DNA of 64,000 nt from Anaerobranca californiensis DSM 14826 (GCF_900142275.1 NZ_FRAI01000009.1:1-64000), one strand, 5' to 3'. Counted from the stretch's first letter, positions 29,099-38,249 are shown. Notes: generated by a model not told the origin, from the sequence alone. Numbers and translations are program-made.

Positions 29099-29887
29099 AT
29101 GCCAGTTGGACCAATAACTTTGACAATAGTTACAGTATTAATTTTTTTCGGTTTAGCCCAAAGGGTATTAGACAGAATGTATCTTACAGATAAAGCTGCC
29201 TTGGCCTTTATCGGTGCTATGTTTTTCGGAGCTTATATCCCAGATATACCGTTGTTTAGGGGATTGAGTATTAACGTTGGTGGAGGTATAGTTCCCCTAA
29301 TCCTTGTAGGATATTTATTTGTTAAAGCAGGGACAGCAAGGGAAAAAATTAGAGCTATTTTAGCTTCTTTAGCTGCGGCTGTTGCAGTTTTTGCAGTAGA
29401 AAGGTTTATGCCATCTGAACCGGGACAAATGATCATTGATCCTTTATACATGAGTGCAATAGTGGCAGGGGTAATCGGTTATTTAGCTGGTAGGTCTAGA
29501 AGAAGTTCCTTCATCGCCGGGATAATGGGTATTATTTTAACAGATATCTATTATGCAGTTTCTTTACTCATTTCCGGAAACAGAGGGGGAACTACTATCG
29601 GTGGAGCTGGCATCTACGATGCAGTAGTAATAGCAGGTATTTTAGCGGTAGTGTTGGCAGAAGTAGTAGGTGAAACTAGGGAAAGGCTCCAAGGGGGACC
29701 TGAGGAAGATCGCCCTGAAGAGCTAAAGAAACATTTAAGAGGAGTAGAATTTGCTAATATGCTAAAAAACTTAGAAGAAGATTGGGAAAAAGATTATCAA
29801 GAAAATAATGATCAAGAAATGGATAATAAAATAGCATCCCTTGATGAAAAAAGAAAACAAGGAGCAAGGGATAAAAATAAGAAATAG
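29099..29887 (+). CDS. DUF1614 membrane protein
   Basis: 262 residues with about seven transmembrane helices in the first 200 and a charged cytoplasmic tail (about 205-262, Glu/Lys-rich). FGLAQRVLDRMYLTDKAALAF and SINVGGGIVPLIL are typical of DUF1614. The function is unknown; it commonly sits beside spoIIP-like and YIEGIA genes in spore formers, so a sporulation or envelope role is inferred. Ribosome binding site AGGAGGAA; spoIIP follows after 15 bases. Confidence 0.85.
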   Translation: MPVGPITLTIVTVLIFFGLAQRVLDRMYLTDKAALAFIGAMFFGAYIPDIPLFRGLSINVGGGIVPLILVGYLFVKAGTAREKIRAILASLAAAVAVFAVERFMPSEPGQMIIDPLYMSAIVAGVIGYLAGRSRRSSFIAGIMGIILTDIYYAVSLLISGNRGGTTIGGAGIYDAVVIAGILAVVLAEVVGETRERLQGGPEEDRPEELKKHLRGVEFANMLKNLEEDWEKDYQENNDQEMDNKIASLDEKRKQGARDKNKK

Positions 29888-29902
29888 AGGGGGATAGATA
29901 AA

Positions 29903-31126
29903 ATGGGAAGAACCAAATTACTATACTTTATAGTCATAGTTTTGATGGTCCCTTTAATCGGTTTAAATTATCAACCTAAAATGGTAACAAATGAAAGTAT
30001 TATAGAAGAATTCTTTGACTTTTTAGAGTTAACAGAACTAGGAGCAGGCCAATATTACACAATGGTAGACGAAGAAGGTAATGTAATTTTACAATCCGCT
30101 AGGATTATGCATGTAGGAGATCAATTCATCAATAATCAAAATAAACTTTATGAAGTATATGAAGTGGATAGAGATAAACTCACTGCTAAAGCTAAATATC
30201 TTAAAGATGTTAATTTGGCGGAAGAACCAAGGAAAAACTTGCTACAAACTATAATTTCCCCCTTTACCTTTACTGCTAAAGATGTAAAAACAGAAAACAA
30301 AGGGCCAATCGCCATTTACCATACCCACTCTAGTGAGTCATATGTACCTACTGACGGAACTGAAAGTAAAGAAGGTAATGGTGGTATCTATGATGTTGGT
30401 CGTGCCTTTAAAGAAGGGTTAGAACAGCGGGGGATAGAGGTTGTTTGGTCAGAAGCAAATCATGACCCCCATGACTCCGGGGCATATAAAAGATCGAGAA
30501 GGACTGCAGATAAACTTTTAAATAAACAACCTGCTGCTATTTTTGACGTCCATCGGGATGCCGTCCCTGCTGAACAATATGAAGGGGAAGCAGATGGTGA
30601 ACCTGTAGCTCAAATTATGCTTGTAGTCGGTCAGCAAAACCAAAATATAGAACAAAATAAAAGGTTTGCAAAAGGGCTGAAAAAAGTAGCTGATGAACAA
30701 AATCCAGATTTAATTAAAGGAATTTTTATGGCAAAAGGTAATTACAACCAAGACCTTTCCCCTAGAGCATTGCTTTTAGAAGTAGGAACTTATCAACAAG
30801 AAAAAGATTTGGCAATCTCTGGAATTGAATCCTTTGTAGATGTTGTAGCAGCCTATGTTTATGGGGACAATCCCCAACAATCTGCACCCGGTGGAGATGG
30901 TAGAGGTAACGGGCAGGCTCAAACTCCAGCGGCAAGGGATACTAGAAATACTGGCGGTAGAACAATTCTTTGGATTTTAGGTTTAGCAGCTTTAGGTGCA
31001 GTAGCCTTTTTAGCAATAAATAGCGGTAGTTTAAAAGATGTAGGGGAAAAATTGAAAAACTTTACCACTAAAGAATTTACCTCAACATTAAAAGGTAAAT
31101 ATAACAATAAAAAAAGAAAAAAATAG
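29903..31126 (+). CDS. spoIIP: Stage II sporulation protein P-like peptidoglycan hydrolase
   Basis: Exported SpoIIP-family amidase/endopeptidase. SpoIIP works with SpoIID and SpoIIM to degrade septal peptidoglycan during engulfment. A transmembrane signal anchor (8-22), the catalytic start IYHTHSSESYVP, FDVHRDAVP, then LLLEVGTYQQ are visible. A Gly/Gln-rich linker and a second transmembrane helix (about 352-370) followed by a basic tail are extra compared with B. subtilis SpoIIP. 407 residues. It could be a paralogue rather than the engulfment enzyme. Confidence 0.88.
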   Translation: MGRTKLLYFIVIVLMVPLIGLNYQPKMVTNESIIEEFFDFLELTELGAGQYYTMVDEEGNVILQSARIMHVGDQFINNQNKLYEVYEVDRDKLTAKAKYLKDVNLAEEPRKNLLQTIISPFTFTAKDVKTENKGPIAIYHTHSSESYVPTDGTESKEGNGGIYDVGRAFKEGLEQRGIEVVWSEANHDPHDSGAYKRSRRTADKLLNKQPAAIFDVHRDAVPAEQYEGEADGEPVAQIMLVVGQQNQNIEQNKRFAKGLKKVADEQNPDLIKGIFMAKGNYNQDLSPRALLLEVGTYQQEKDLAISGIESFVDVVAAYVYGDNPQQSAPGGDGRGNGQAQTPAARDTRNTGGRTILWILGLAALGAVAFLAINSGSLKDVGEKLKNFTTKEFTSTLKGKYNNKKRKK

Positions 31127-31142
31127 AAATTGGTGAAGATAT

Positions 31143-32072
31143 ATGAAAAATCATCTTGAAATAATATTTTTTACCACCATTGTTGGTACAATAGCCCGAT
31201 TAATAATGTTGAGATTAGATTACAGGCAGTATCCAACTTATCCCCACGGTGCCATAACCCACCTTTCTTTAGGGTTTATAGCAGCTGCTTTAGGTTCAGT
31301 GGCTATTCCCGCTTTAATAGAACAAGAATATACCGCAGTAACTTTCTTAGCTTTAGCGGCACAACAATTTAGAGAGATAAGAAACATGGAAAGGGAAACC
31401 TTATCGAAATTAGAACCTTCAGAATTAGTACCTAGGGGAGATGAATTTATTGAGGGAATAGCCAGGGCCTTTGAAGCTAGGAACTATTTAGTAATCCTTA
31501 TTGCCATATTCACTTCTGCTGCAACATGGTTATTAAATCTTCGTTTTGGTTTGTTTTGGGCAATTTTAGGAGGTTTAGCCTTTTCCGTTATTCTGTTATT
31601 TTTTGCCATTAGATATATGGAAGGAAAAAGGATCTCAGACATTGCCGATGTCGATGAAGGGAAAATTCACTTTAAAGAAGCAAACCTTTTTGTAGATGAT
31701 ATTCAGATTATGAATTTAGGCTTAGAAGAAGCTAAAGAAATTATTTTAAAAAGGGGTTTAGCGGTAGTTATCAGACCTAAAGATAAAGATGGAGTGCCAA
31801 TATTAGCTAATGTAGGACAACGGCAAGCCATAGCCCATATTGCAGCAACTTTGTTAGGTATCTATAAAGAAACGGATTCCGCTGAATTTACCCCTTTAGT
31901 TAGACGTAATTTAGAAACAGGTGCAGTTGCTCTAATTTTAGTGCCAACCCATGGTGTAATGGAAGATTTAATTGATGCTGTGGAAAGGACACCGGTCCTT
32001 GAAAGTGCTATTGCTAAACCATCGAGGGCAGGAATTTATAATAACAAAGGAAAAGAAAGTAATAAAAGGTAA
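31143..32072 (+). CDS. YIEGIA family membrane protein
   Basis: 309-residue membrane protein named for the motif, which here reads FIEGIARAFEARNYL near residues 100-114. Helices are visible near 5-18, 40-65, 115-135 and 140-160, followed by a soluble C-terminal half (VIRPKDKDGVPILANVG). YIEGIA proteins occur in spore-forming Firmicutes beside spoIIP-like genes; their biochemical role is unknown. The small partner gene follows after 14 bases. Confidence 0.88.
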   Translation: MKNHLEIIFFTTIVGTIARLIMLRLDYRQYPTYPHGAITHLSLGFIAAALGSVAIPALIEQEYTAVTFLALAAQQFREIRNMERETLSKLEPSELVPRGDEFIEGIARAFEARNYLVILIAIFTSAATWLLNLRFGLFWAILGGLAFSVILLFFAIRYMEGKRISDIADVDEGKIHFKEANLFVDDIQIMNLGLEEAKEIILKRGLAVVIRPKDKDGVPILANVGQRQAIAHIAATLLGIYKETDSAEFTPLVRRNLETGAVALILVPTHGVMEDLIDAVERTPVLESAIAKPSRAGIYNNKGKESNKR

Positions 32073-32086
32073 GATAGGGTGGTAAG

Positions 32087-32290
32087 ATGGACACACAAAT
32101 AGTAAAGATGATAATTGCCATAGTAATAACCCCTGAAGATAAAGACAAAGTAATGAGAGGGGGTTTTGCCCCCGTTTTTATAGCAAAGGATAGGGAAGAA
32201 CAGCAAAAAATTTCAACATATTTAGCTAGAGTAACTACTGGTGTAGTTCATGATCTGGAAAATGGGGTGTTGATTTTAGCTAAACACTAG
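32087..32290 (+). CDS. Small partner of YIEGIA (capping complex subunit)
   Basis: 67-residue protein always next to YIEGIA in the genomes I recall, annotated as a capping complex subunit. The sequence reads KMIIAIVITPEDKDKVMRGG, then PVFIAKDREEQQKIS and GVVHDLENGVLIL, a compact alpha/beta fold with no catalytic motif evident. Ribosome binding site TAGGGTGG. DUF3189 follows. Confidence 0.8.
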   Translation: MDTQIVKMIIAIVITPEDKDKVMRGGFAPVFIAKDREEQQKISTYLARVTTGVVHDLENGVLILAKH

Positions 32291-32302
32291 GGAGTGGTAA
32301 TT

Positions 32303-32770
32303 TTGAAAGTTATATATAATTGCTATGGTGGTGCCCATTCTTCAGTAGTAGCGGGATATATTCATTGTGGATTATTAAGGAAAGATAAAATACCTACAAA
32401 ACAACAATTGATGTCATTGGCTTATTATGACTCTCAACAAAACCTTGACCACGGCATATTACAATATATCGGCATTGATGAACAGGGTAATGAAATTTAT
32501 TCTGTAGGATTAAAAAGTGAAAGGCAATTTAGTGAAAAATGTTTAGAAAATATAGCAGTCATCATGGGAATAGATACTGATAGCTATATTTTTGTAGATA
32601 CAATAAGTAAAGTTAACTGGTATATGCGGATAGGTGGTTTTTTATCAAGGGCTTTAGGTTTGACAATAATTGGCCGCCCTTTGGTTATTTATGGTACCCA
32701 AAGGGCTTTTTTTGATATCTGTCAATTGGTAGAGGAAATTTGTGAAAAATTGAGAGGAGAAAAAAAATGA
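32303..32770 (+). CDS. DUF3189 family protein, copy 1
   Basis: The 155 residues start at TTG 32303 behind GGAG (GTG 32294 is an in-frame alternative). The family motif CYGGAHSSVVAGYIHCG opens the protein; a Cys and His in C-Y-G-G-x-H-S-S are shared with the next gene. Later blocks are IGIDEQGNEIYSVG and WYMRIGGFLSRALGL. Family function unknown; it is common in spore formers. The end overlaps copy 2 by 4 bases (ATGA). Confidence 0.85.
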   Translation: MKVIYNCYGGAHSSVVAGYIHCGLLRKDKIPTKQQLMSLAYYDSQQNLDHGILQYIGIDEQGNEIYSVGLKSERQFSEKCLENIAVIMGIDTDSYIFVDTISKVNWYMRIGGFLSRALGLTIIGRPLVIYGTQRAFFDICQLVEEICEKLRGEKK

Positions 32771-33234
32771 AAATATTTTATTATTGTTATGGTGGAGCCC
32801 ATTCTTCAGTAATTGCCGCTGCCCTCCATTTAGAAAAAATTTCTTATCCTTTAAATTATCAAGAGATCTTAGACTTTCCCTATTTTGATGGAAATAACCC
32901 TAAAGGGAAAGGTTTGCCAATTTTTTTAGGTAAAGATATTAAAGGAAACGAAATTTACTTTGTTGGGTATGGTAAAAATAAAGAAATGATAGTAAAATTA
33001 TTAAAGAGCTTCTTAAAAATTCACGGAATAAAGGATGAAGAATACTTGTTTGTCAATGCCCTAGAGAGAATAGATTGGCGGGTGAAACTGGGGGGATTTT
33101 TATCAAAGGCTTTAAATTTTAAAAAAATAGGTTCTAGATTTACTGCTTTAGGGATTGTTTTATCTGGACCACAAATAAAAAAGACAGTAGAAAAAGTCAA
33201 AAATTTATCAGACCATGAGCTAAACCTTGACTAA
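32767..33234 (+). CDS. DUF3189 family protein, copy 2
   Basis: 155-residue paralogue of the preceding protein, in tandem and overlapping it by 4 bases. It shares CYGGAHSSV, then KGNEIYFVG and WRVKLGGFLSKALNF. The two copies are clearly diverged, so this is an old duplication rather than a recent one. Function unknown. Confidence 0.85.
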   Translation: MKIFYYCYGGAHSSVIAAALHLEKISYPLNYQEILDFPYFDGNNPKGKGLPIFLGKDIKGNEIYFVGYGKNKEMIVKLLKSFLKIHGIKDEEYLFVNALERIDWRVKLGGFLSKALNFKKIGSRFTALGIVLSGPQIKKTVEKVKNLSDHELNLD

Positions 33235-33324
33235 AGTACAGTTTAAGGTTAGTATTAATAGGAGGTCATAATTTAAAACATAATTTTCCAAAAGAGAGAA
33301 TATAGTAGATAGGGGGAATAAAAA

Positions 33325-34644
33325 ATGGCACTACCAATAGTAGCAATAGTTGGAAGACCTAATGTAGGTAAATCAACATTATTCAATAGAATTATTGGAC
33401 AACGTTTAGCCATTGTAGAAGATCAACCGGGAGCAACTAGGGACAGGTTGTATAGTAAAGGTGAGTGGTTAAATAAAGAATTTATGCTGATAGATACTGG
33501 TGGTATGACCTTTGATGAAAGGGATGTCTTAGCTGCTAGTGTAACTAAGCAAGCCCAATTAGCTGTAGATGAAAGTGATGTAATAATATTTACTGTTGAT
33601 GGTAGAACTGGTATTACAACAGAAGATATGCAAATAACAGAAATTTTGCGAAAAACTCAAAAACCTGTGATAGTTGCAGTAAATAAAATAGAAGAATTTA
33701 AGAAACAAGAAGGGGATTTTTATGAATTCTATTCATTAGGCTTTGAAGAAATGGTGGCTATCTCTGCAGCTAATGGTTTTGGCATTGGAGATTTATTAGA
33801 TAAAGTTATCGAAAATTTTACCGAAGAAGGGGAAGATAAAGAAGGAGATGCTTTAAAAATTACCTTTATTGGCAGACCTAATGTAGGTAAATCATCTTTG
33901 GTAAATAAATTATTAGGTTCTGAAAGGGTAATAGTTAGTGATATTCCTGGAACTACTAGAGATGCCATAGATACTAAACTGGAAGTAGAGGGGGAAACCT
34001 TTATTTTAGTAGATACAGCAGGGTTAAGAAGAAAAAGTAAAGTAGAAGAAAGCATTGAATATTACAGTGTACTAAGAACAATAAAAGCTATTGAAAGAAG
34101 TGATGTGGCTATCTTAGTTATAGATGCTACTACGGGGGTTACGGAACAAGATAAGCGTATAGCAGGATTTGCCCATGAAGGTGGAAAAGGTGTAATTATA
34201 ATGGTAAACAAATGGGATTTAATTGAAAAGGACAACTATACAGTAAAAGAATTTACCAGAGAAATCCGTCGAGAGTTAAGCTTTATGGACTATGCACCGA
34301 TAATCTTTGTATCTGCTTTGACAGGTCAACGGATAAATAAGATAATTCCTTTAGTAAAAGAAGTTGCTGAACAAAATGCTTTACGTATTCCTACAAGTTT
34401 AGTAAATGATGTAATTTTTGAGAGTATAGCAATTACGCCACCTCCTACTGATAGGGGTAAACAACTTAAAATTAATTATGTCAGCCAAGTTTCTACTAAA
34501 CCACCGACCTTTGTCTTTTTTGTCAATGATAAAGAATTGATGCATTTTTCTTATTTAAGGTTTTTAGAAAATCAATTACGGAATGCCTTTGGCTTTCAAG
34601 GAACGCCTATTCGCTTAATTGTTAGAAATAAAAATGAAGAATAG
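33325..34644 (+). CDS. der: GTPase Der (EngA)
   Basis: Double-GTPase needed for 50S ribosome assembly. Two G domains: GRPNVGKSTLFNRI at 8-21 with DTGGM, and GRPNVGKSSLVNKL near 182-195 with DTAGLRRKSKV; NKIE and NKWDLIEK are the G4 motifs. A KH-like domain closes the protein. 439 residues. Ribosome binding site TAGGGGGAA. plsY follows at once. Confidence 0.97.
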   Translation: MALPIVAIVGRPNVGKSTLFNRIIGQRLAIVEDQPGATRDRLYSKGEWLNKEFMLIDTGGMTFDERDVLAASVTKQAQLAVDESDVIIFTVDGRTGITTEDMQITEILRKTQKPVIVAVNKIEEFKKQEGDFYEFYSLGFEEMVAISAANGFGIGDLLDKVIENFTEEGEDKEGDALKITFIGRPNVGKSSLVNKLLGSERVIVSDIPGTTRDAIDTKLEVEGETFILVDTAGLRRKSKVEESIEYYSVLRTIKAIERSDVAILVIDATTGVTEQDKRIAGFAHEGGKGVIIMVNKWDLIEKDNYTVKEFTREIRRELSFMDYAPIIFVSALTGQRINKIIPLVKEVAEQNALRIPTSLVNDVIFESIAITPPPTDRGKQLKINYVSQVSTKPPTFVFFVNDKELMHFSYLRFLENQLRNAFGFQGTPIRLIVRNKNEE

Positions 34645-34654
34645 AGGTGAAATT

Positions 34655-35248
34655 GTGAGTTATTTCTGGTTAATAGTGCCTTATCTCTTGGGGTCCGTAT
34701 CATTTAGCTACATAGCGGGAAGAATTTTTGGTGGGATTGACATTAGGACAGTAGGTAGTGGCAATGCCGGTGCCACTAATGTCTACAGGAATTTGGGACT
34801 AAAACCATTCCTCTTTGCTTCTTTTTTTGACATACTAAAGGGCTTGGTAGCAGTAATTTTAACTAAAAGTTTATTTCCAGAAAATGAAATTTTAATTATC
34901 CTTTCAGCAGTAGCTGTTATCATTGGACACAATTGGCCGATATTCTTTGGTTTTAAAGGAGGTAAAGGGATAGCTTCTACCATTGGAGTTGTTATTGGTC
35001 TTCATCCTTTATCTGCTTTAATAGTTATTGTTACAATGGCACTTATTGTATATATTACTAGATATGTTTCACTAGGTTCTTTAATATCAACCCTTTTATT
35101 ACCGATCCTTTTTTATTTATTTATGGGCGATAAAGTATATTATATTATCTTCGCCCTTGTTCTAACTGTAATGGCTTGGTATCGCCATAGAAGTAATATT
35201 AAAAGGTTGTTAAATGGTACTGAGTCAAAGTTAGGTCAAAAAAGGTAG
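34655..35248 (+). CDS. plsY: Acyl-phosphate:glycerol-3-phosphate acyltransferase
   Basis: Polytopic enzyme that makes lysophosphatidic acid from acyl-phosphate and glycerol 3-phosphate. Motifs are GSGNAGATNVYR (motif 1), HNWPIFFGFKGGKGIAS (motif 2) and AWYRHRSNIKRLLNGTE (motif 3). Start GTG 34655 with AGAGGTGA; the upstream part of the frame overlaps der and has no ribosome binding site. 197 residues. plsY next to gpsA is a classic pair of glycerolipid genes. Confidence 0.96.
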   Translation: MSYFWLIVPYLLGSVSFSYIAGRIFGGIDIRTVGSGNAGATNVYRNLGLKPFLFASFFDILKGLVAVILTKSLFPENEILIILSAVAVIIGHNWPIFFGFKGGKGIASTIGVVIGLHPLSALIVIVTMALIVYITRYVSLGSLISTLLLPILFYLFMGDKVYYIIFALVLTVMAWYRHRSNIKRLLNGTESKLGQKR

Positions 35249-35260
35249 GAGTGATATAAA

Positions 35261-36289
35261 ATGAAAAAGGTAACGGTATTAGGTGCTGGAGGTTGGGGCA
35301 CAGCCCTTGCCAATGTTTTAGGTAAAAAGGGATTTACAGTATATTTATGGGTTAGAAGAAGAGAATTATGTGAAGAATTGATAAAATTTAGGGAAAACAT
35401 TAAATATCTTCCAGGTGTTTTAATTACTGCTAATGTACATTGTACAACGGATTTAGAAGAAGCAGTAAAGGATACTAACTTAGTAACGGTAGCAACACCT
35501 TCATCGGTAATGAGGGAAATGATAAAGAAAATTTCACCTTATATTACCCCTAAAACACCGGTGGTTTCCGCTGCCAAAGGCTTTGAAAAAACAACTCTAC
35601 TTAGGATGTCCCAAATTATCAAAGAAGAGCTAGGTGAAGAACATCCTGTAGCAGTTCTATCTGGTCCTAACCACGCTGAAGAGGTGGGAAGGGATATTCC
35701 CACAGCTACCGTTGTAGCATCTGAGAAAAGGGCTATTGCAGAATATGTTCAAGATATTTATATGAGCCCTAAATTTAGAGTATATACTAATCCCGATGTG
35801 GTAGGAGTAGAAATAGGGGGGGCTTTAAAAAATATCATAGCTTTAGGTGCAGGTATTACCGATGGGTTAGGATATGGTGACAACTCAAAGGCTGCCCTCC
35901 TAACTAGGGGACTTACTGAAATAGCAAGGCTTGGTACCGCTATGGGCGGAGATACCATGACCTTTGCCGGTTTAGCAGGGGTCGGAGATTTAGTGGCTAC
36001 CTGTACCAGTAAACACAGTAGAAATTGGAATTGTGGCTATCAATTAGGTAAAGGTAAAACTTTAGAAACTATTTTAAAAGAAACAAATAAAGTGGTAGAG
36101 GGAGTAAAGGCAGCGGAAGTTGTTCAAGCTTTAGCAGATAAATACGATATCGAAATGCCCATCTCCCGAGAAATATATAAAGTCCTTTATGAAAATAAAG
36201 ATCCCAAAGAAGCAGTGGTAGATCTTATGCTTCGCAGTAAAACCCATGAAATGGAAGAGGTTGTAATCAGAAGTAGAGATAATTGGTAA
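35261..36289 (+). CDS. gpsA: Glycerol-3-phosphate dehydrogenase, NAD(P)+
   Basis: Reduces dihydroxyacetone phosphate to sn-glycerol 3-phosphate, the substrate of plsY upstream. N-terminal nucleotide-binding motif LGAGGWGTALA, then SGPNHAEEV, the catalytic-lysine region GALKNIIALGAGI and GLAGVGDLVATC. 342 residues. Start ATG after TAGGAGTGA. A terminator follows. Confidence 0.97.
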   Translation: MKKVTVLGAGGWGTALANVLGKKGFTVYLWVRRRELCEELIKFRENIKYLPGVLITANVHCTTDLEEAVKDTNLVTVATPSSVMREMIKKISPYITPKTPVVSAAKGFEKTTLLRMSQIIKEELGEEHPVAVLSGPNHAEEVGRDIPTATVVASEKRAIAEYVQDIYMSPKFRVYTNPDVVGVEIGGALKNIIALGAGITDGLGYGDNSKAALLTRGLTEIARLGTAMGGDTMTFAGLAGVGDLVATCTSKHSRNWNCGYQLGKGKTLETILKETNKVVEGVKAAEVVQALADKYDIEMPISREIYKVLYENKDPKEAVVDLMLRSKTHEMEEVVIRSRDNW

Positions 36290-36320
36290 AGAGCTGAATT
36301 TTTTCAGTTCTTTTTTTTTA
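36288..36320 (+). terminator. Terminator after gpsA
   Basis: AAGAGCTGAA pairs with TTCAGTTCTT around a T-rich loop and is followed by a run of nine T residues. Confidence 0.75.
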
Positions 36321-36487
36321 CAATGGTGAATATATTAAAGTGGAATAAATTTGACAAAAAAGGAGTGAAAGAAAATAAAAGTAAATAATATAAGAAGAAA
36401 AAAAGGTTGTAATATTAACAAAAGAAAAGCATATATATACAGTAAAAAGTATGTTCATATTTTGTATTTTTAAGGGAGGGAAAGACC

Positions 36488-37966
36488 TTGGCAGAATTTG
36501 ATCTTTACAAAGATATCGTAGAAAGAACCGGTGGAGATATATATCTAGGGGTAGTAGGACCGGTACGTACTGGAAAATCAACTTTTATCAAAAAATTTAT
36601 GGAACTATTGGTAATACCAAACATTGAAAATGAGCATGAGAAAAACAGAGCAAAAGATGAATTACCTCAAAGTAGTGGTGGAAGGACAATAATGACCACT
36701 GAACCTAAGTTTATTCCGGAAAAAGCTGTAACTATAAAAATACGGGATAACTTAAAAATGAATGTTAAAGTAGTAGATTGTGTAGGCTATACTGTAAGCA
36801 GGGCTTTAGGTTACTCTGATGAAAGGGGAGAGAGATTAGTAACTACCCCTTGGTTTGAAGAAGAAATACCGTTCCAACAAGCTGCAGAGTATGGTACAAA
36901 AAAAGTTATTACAGATCACTCTACCATCGGGATAGTAATAACTACCGATGGCAGTGTAACTGACCTTGATAGAAGTGACTATATAGAAGCTGAAGAAAGG
37001 GTTGTTAAAGAATTACTACAAATTGGGAAACCCTTTGTAATGATTTTAAATACCGCTGATCCCAATTCCGACTATGCTATGACAATTAGGGCAGAATTAG
37101 AGAAAAAATACGGTGTCCCAGTATTGCCAATAAATATCGCTAAATTATCGGTACATGATATTAATACAATTTTAGAAGAAGCATTGTATGAGTTCCCAAT
37201 CGTGGAAGTTAAAATTCAACTACCTAAATGGATTGAAGTTTTAGAAGGTGACCATTGGCTAAAAGACAAATTTGACGCTTTAGTAAGAGGACTTGTAAAT
37301 AAACTAGAAAAAGTTAGGGATTTAGACCCTATCACAGAGGAAATATCCCTTCATGAACACGTTGATAGAGTGACTTTAGATGATGTTAACTTAGGAAAAG
37401 GGGAAGCTCGAATTGTTATTGAATGTCCTGACGAATTGTTCTATAAAGTGACATCAGAGAAAACCGGTCTTGAATTAACTGGTCCGGAAGATCTACTTCA
37501 ACAGTTACAAGAACTAGTGAAAATCAAAAAAGAATATAGCTATATCAAAGATGCTTTAGAAGAAGCTAAGGCTACTGGTTATGGAGTTGTTCCACCACTA
37601 TTAGAAGAAATGACTTTAGATCAGCCAGAAATCATCAGACATGGAAGCCGGTTTGGTGTTAAATTACGGGCTAGTGCACCATCCATCCATATGATAAGGG
37701 TAGATGTGGAATCAGAATATGCCCCTATTGTAGGTAGTGAAAAACAAAGTGAAGACCTAGCCAATTATATTATTGAGGAGTTTGAAGATAATCCAGATAA
37801 AATTTGGGAATCCCATATCTTTGGTAAATCCCTTTATGACTTAGTTAAAGATGGTATCCAAAATAAACTTAACAATATGCCGCCAAGTGCTAGGGAAAAA
37901 TTACAAGAAACCCTTGAAAAAATCATCAATGAAGGAAGCGGTGGCTTAATAGCAATAATTTTATAA
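36488..37966 (+). CDS. spoIVA: Stage IV sporulation protein A
   Basis: Mother-cell ATPase that polymerises on the forespore surface as the base of the spore coat. The N-terminal TRAFAC-like domain has Walker A GPVRTGKSTFIKKF, the switch stretch TTEPKFIPEKAV and DCVGYTV; the middle and C-terminal domains are full length, ending GGLIAIIL as usual. 492 residues, matching the family. TTG start after AAGGGAGGGA. The 198-base upstream gap is AT-rich with no obvious sigma-A promoter, which fits mother-cell sigma control. Confidence 0.97.
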   Translation: MAEFDLYKDIVERTGGDIYLGVVGPVRTGKSTFIKKFMELLVIPNIENEHEKNRAKDELPQSSGGRTIMTTEPKFIPEKAVTIKIRDNLKMNVKVVDCVGYTVSRALGYSDERGERLVTTPWFEEEIPFQQAAEYGTKKVITDHSTIGIVITTDGSVTDLDRSDYIEAEERVVKELLQIGKPFVMILNTADPNSDYAMTIRAELEKKYGVPVLPINIAKLSVHDINTILEEALYEFPIVEVKIQLPKWIEVLEGDHWLKDKFDALVRGLVNKLEKVRDLDPITEEISLHEHVDRVTLDDVNLGKGEARIVIECPDELFYKVTSEKTGLELTGPEDLLQQLQELVKIKKEYSYIKDALEEAKATGYGVVPPLLEEMTLDQPEIIRHGSRFGVKLRASAPSIHMIRVDVESEYAPIVGSEKQSEDLANYIIEEFEDNPDKIWESHIFGKSLYDLVKDGIQNKLNNMPPSAREKLQETLEKIINEGSGGLIAIIL

Positions 37967-37967
37967 A

Positions 37968-37997
37968 AAAAAAAGCCCTATGATAAGGGCTTTTTTT
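37968..37997 (+). terminator. Terminator after spoIVA
   Basis: A-run, then AAGCCCT pairing with AAGGGCTT, then seven T residues directly after the spoIVA stop. Confidence 0.85.
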
Positions 37998-38027
37998 GTA
38001 TTCACCTAGTTAAATCACAAAAAAATA

Positions 38028-38056
38028 TTGACAAATACAAAGGAATTGTGTAATAT
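38028..38056 (+). promoter_or_regulatory. Promoter of tRNA-Pro
   Basis: TTGACA (38028-38033), a 17-base spacer and TAATAT (38051-38056), 24 bases before the tRNA-Pro gene. A TATAAT at 38054-38059 would need a 20-base spacer. Confidence 0.7.
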
Positions 38057-38079
38057 AATTAATGTTCTAAGTTTGGTGT

Positions 38080-38156
38080 CGGACTGTGGCGCAGCTTGGT
38101 AGCGCACTACGCTGGGGGTGTAGGGGTCGCAGGTTCAAATCCTGTCAGTCCGACCA
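38080..38156 (+). tRNA. tRNA-Pro (GGG)
   Basis: Cloverleaf folds cleanly: acceptor CGGACTG/CAGTCCG, D arm GCGC/GCGC, anticodon stem CTACG/TGTAG with loop CTGGGGG (anticodon GGG), T arm GCAGG/CCTGT, encoded CCA end. A second proline tRNA (TGG) lies at 46886. Confidence 0.95.
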
Positions 38157-38186
38157 TTAAATTAAATTCAATATTAATAACTGTTG

Positions 38187-38211
38187 AACCCTTGATTTCA
38201 AGGGTTTTTTT
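38187..38211 (+). terminator. Terminator after tRNA-Pro
   Basis: AACCCTTG-ATTT-CAAGGGTT stem followed by T residues, 30 bases behind the tRNA. Confidence 0.8.
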
Positions 38212-38218
38212 GTGTTTT

Positions 38219-38249
38219 GGGGGAAGTGTTCTTATGAGACACTTCCCCC
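38219..38249. repeat. Hairpin at the 3' end of the ABC exporter operon
   Basis: GGGGGAAGTGT (38219-38229) pairs perfectly with ACACTTCCCCC (38239-38249). It overlaps the stop of the leftward exporter gene. No T-run follows on the minus strand, so it may act as an RNA 3'-end stabiliser rather than as an intrinsic terminator. Confidence 0.55.

Noticed and set aside
36421-36463. Mother-cell sigma-E promoter of spoIVA
   Set aside because: AT-rich patches such as CATATTTT resemble a -10 box, but the -35 match and spacing were too poor to call.
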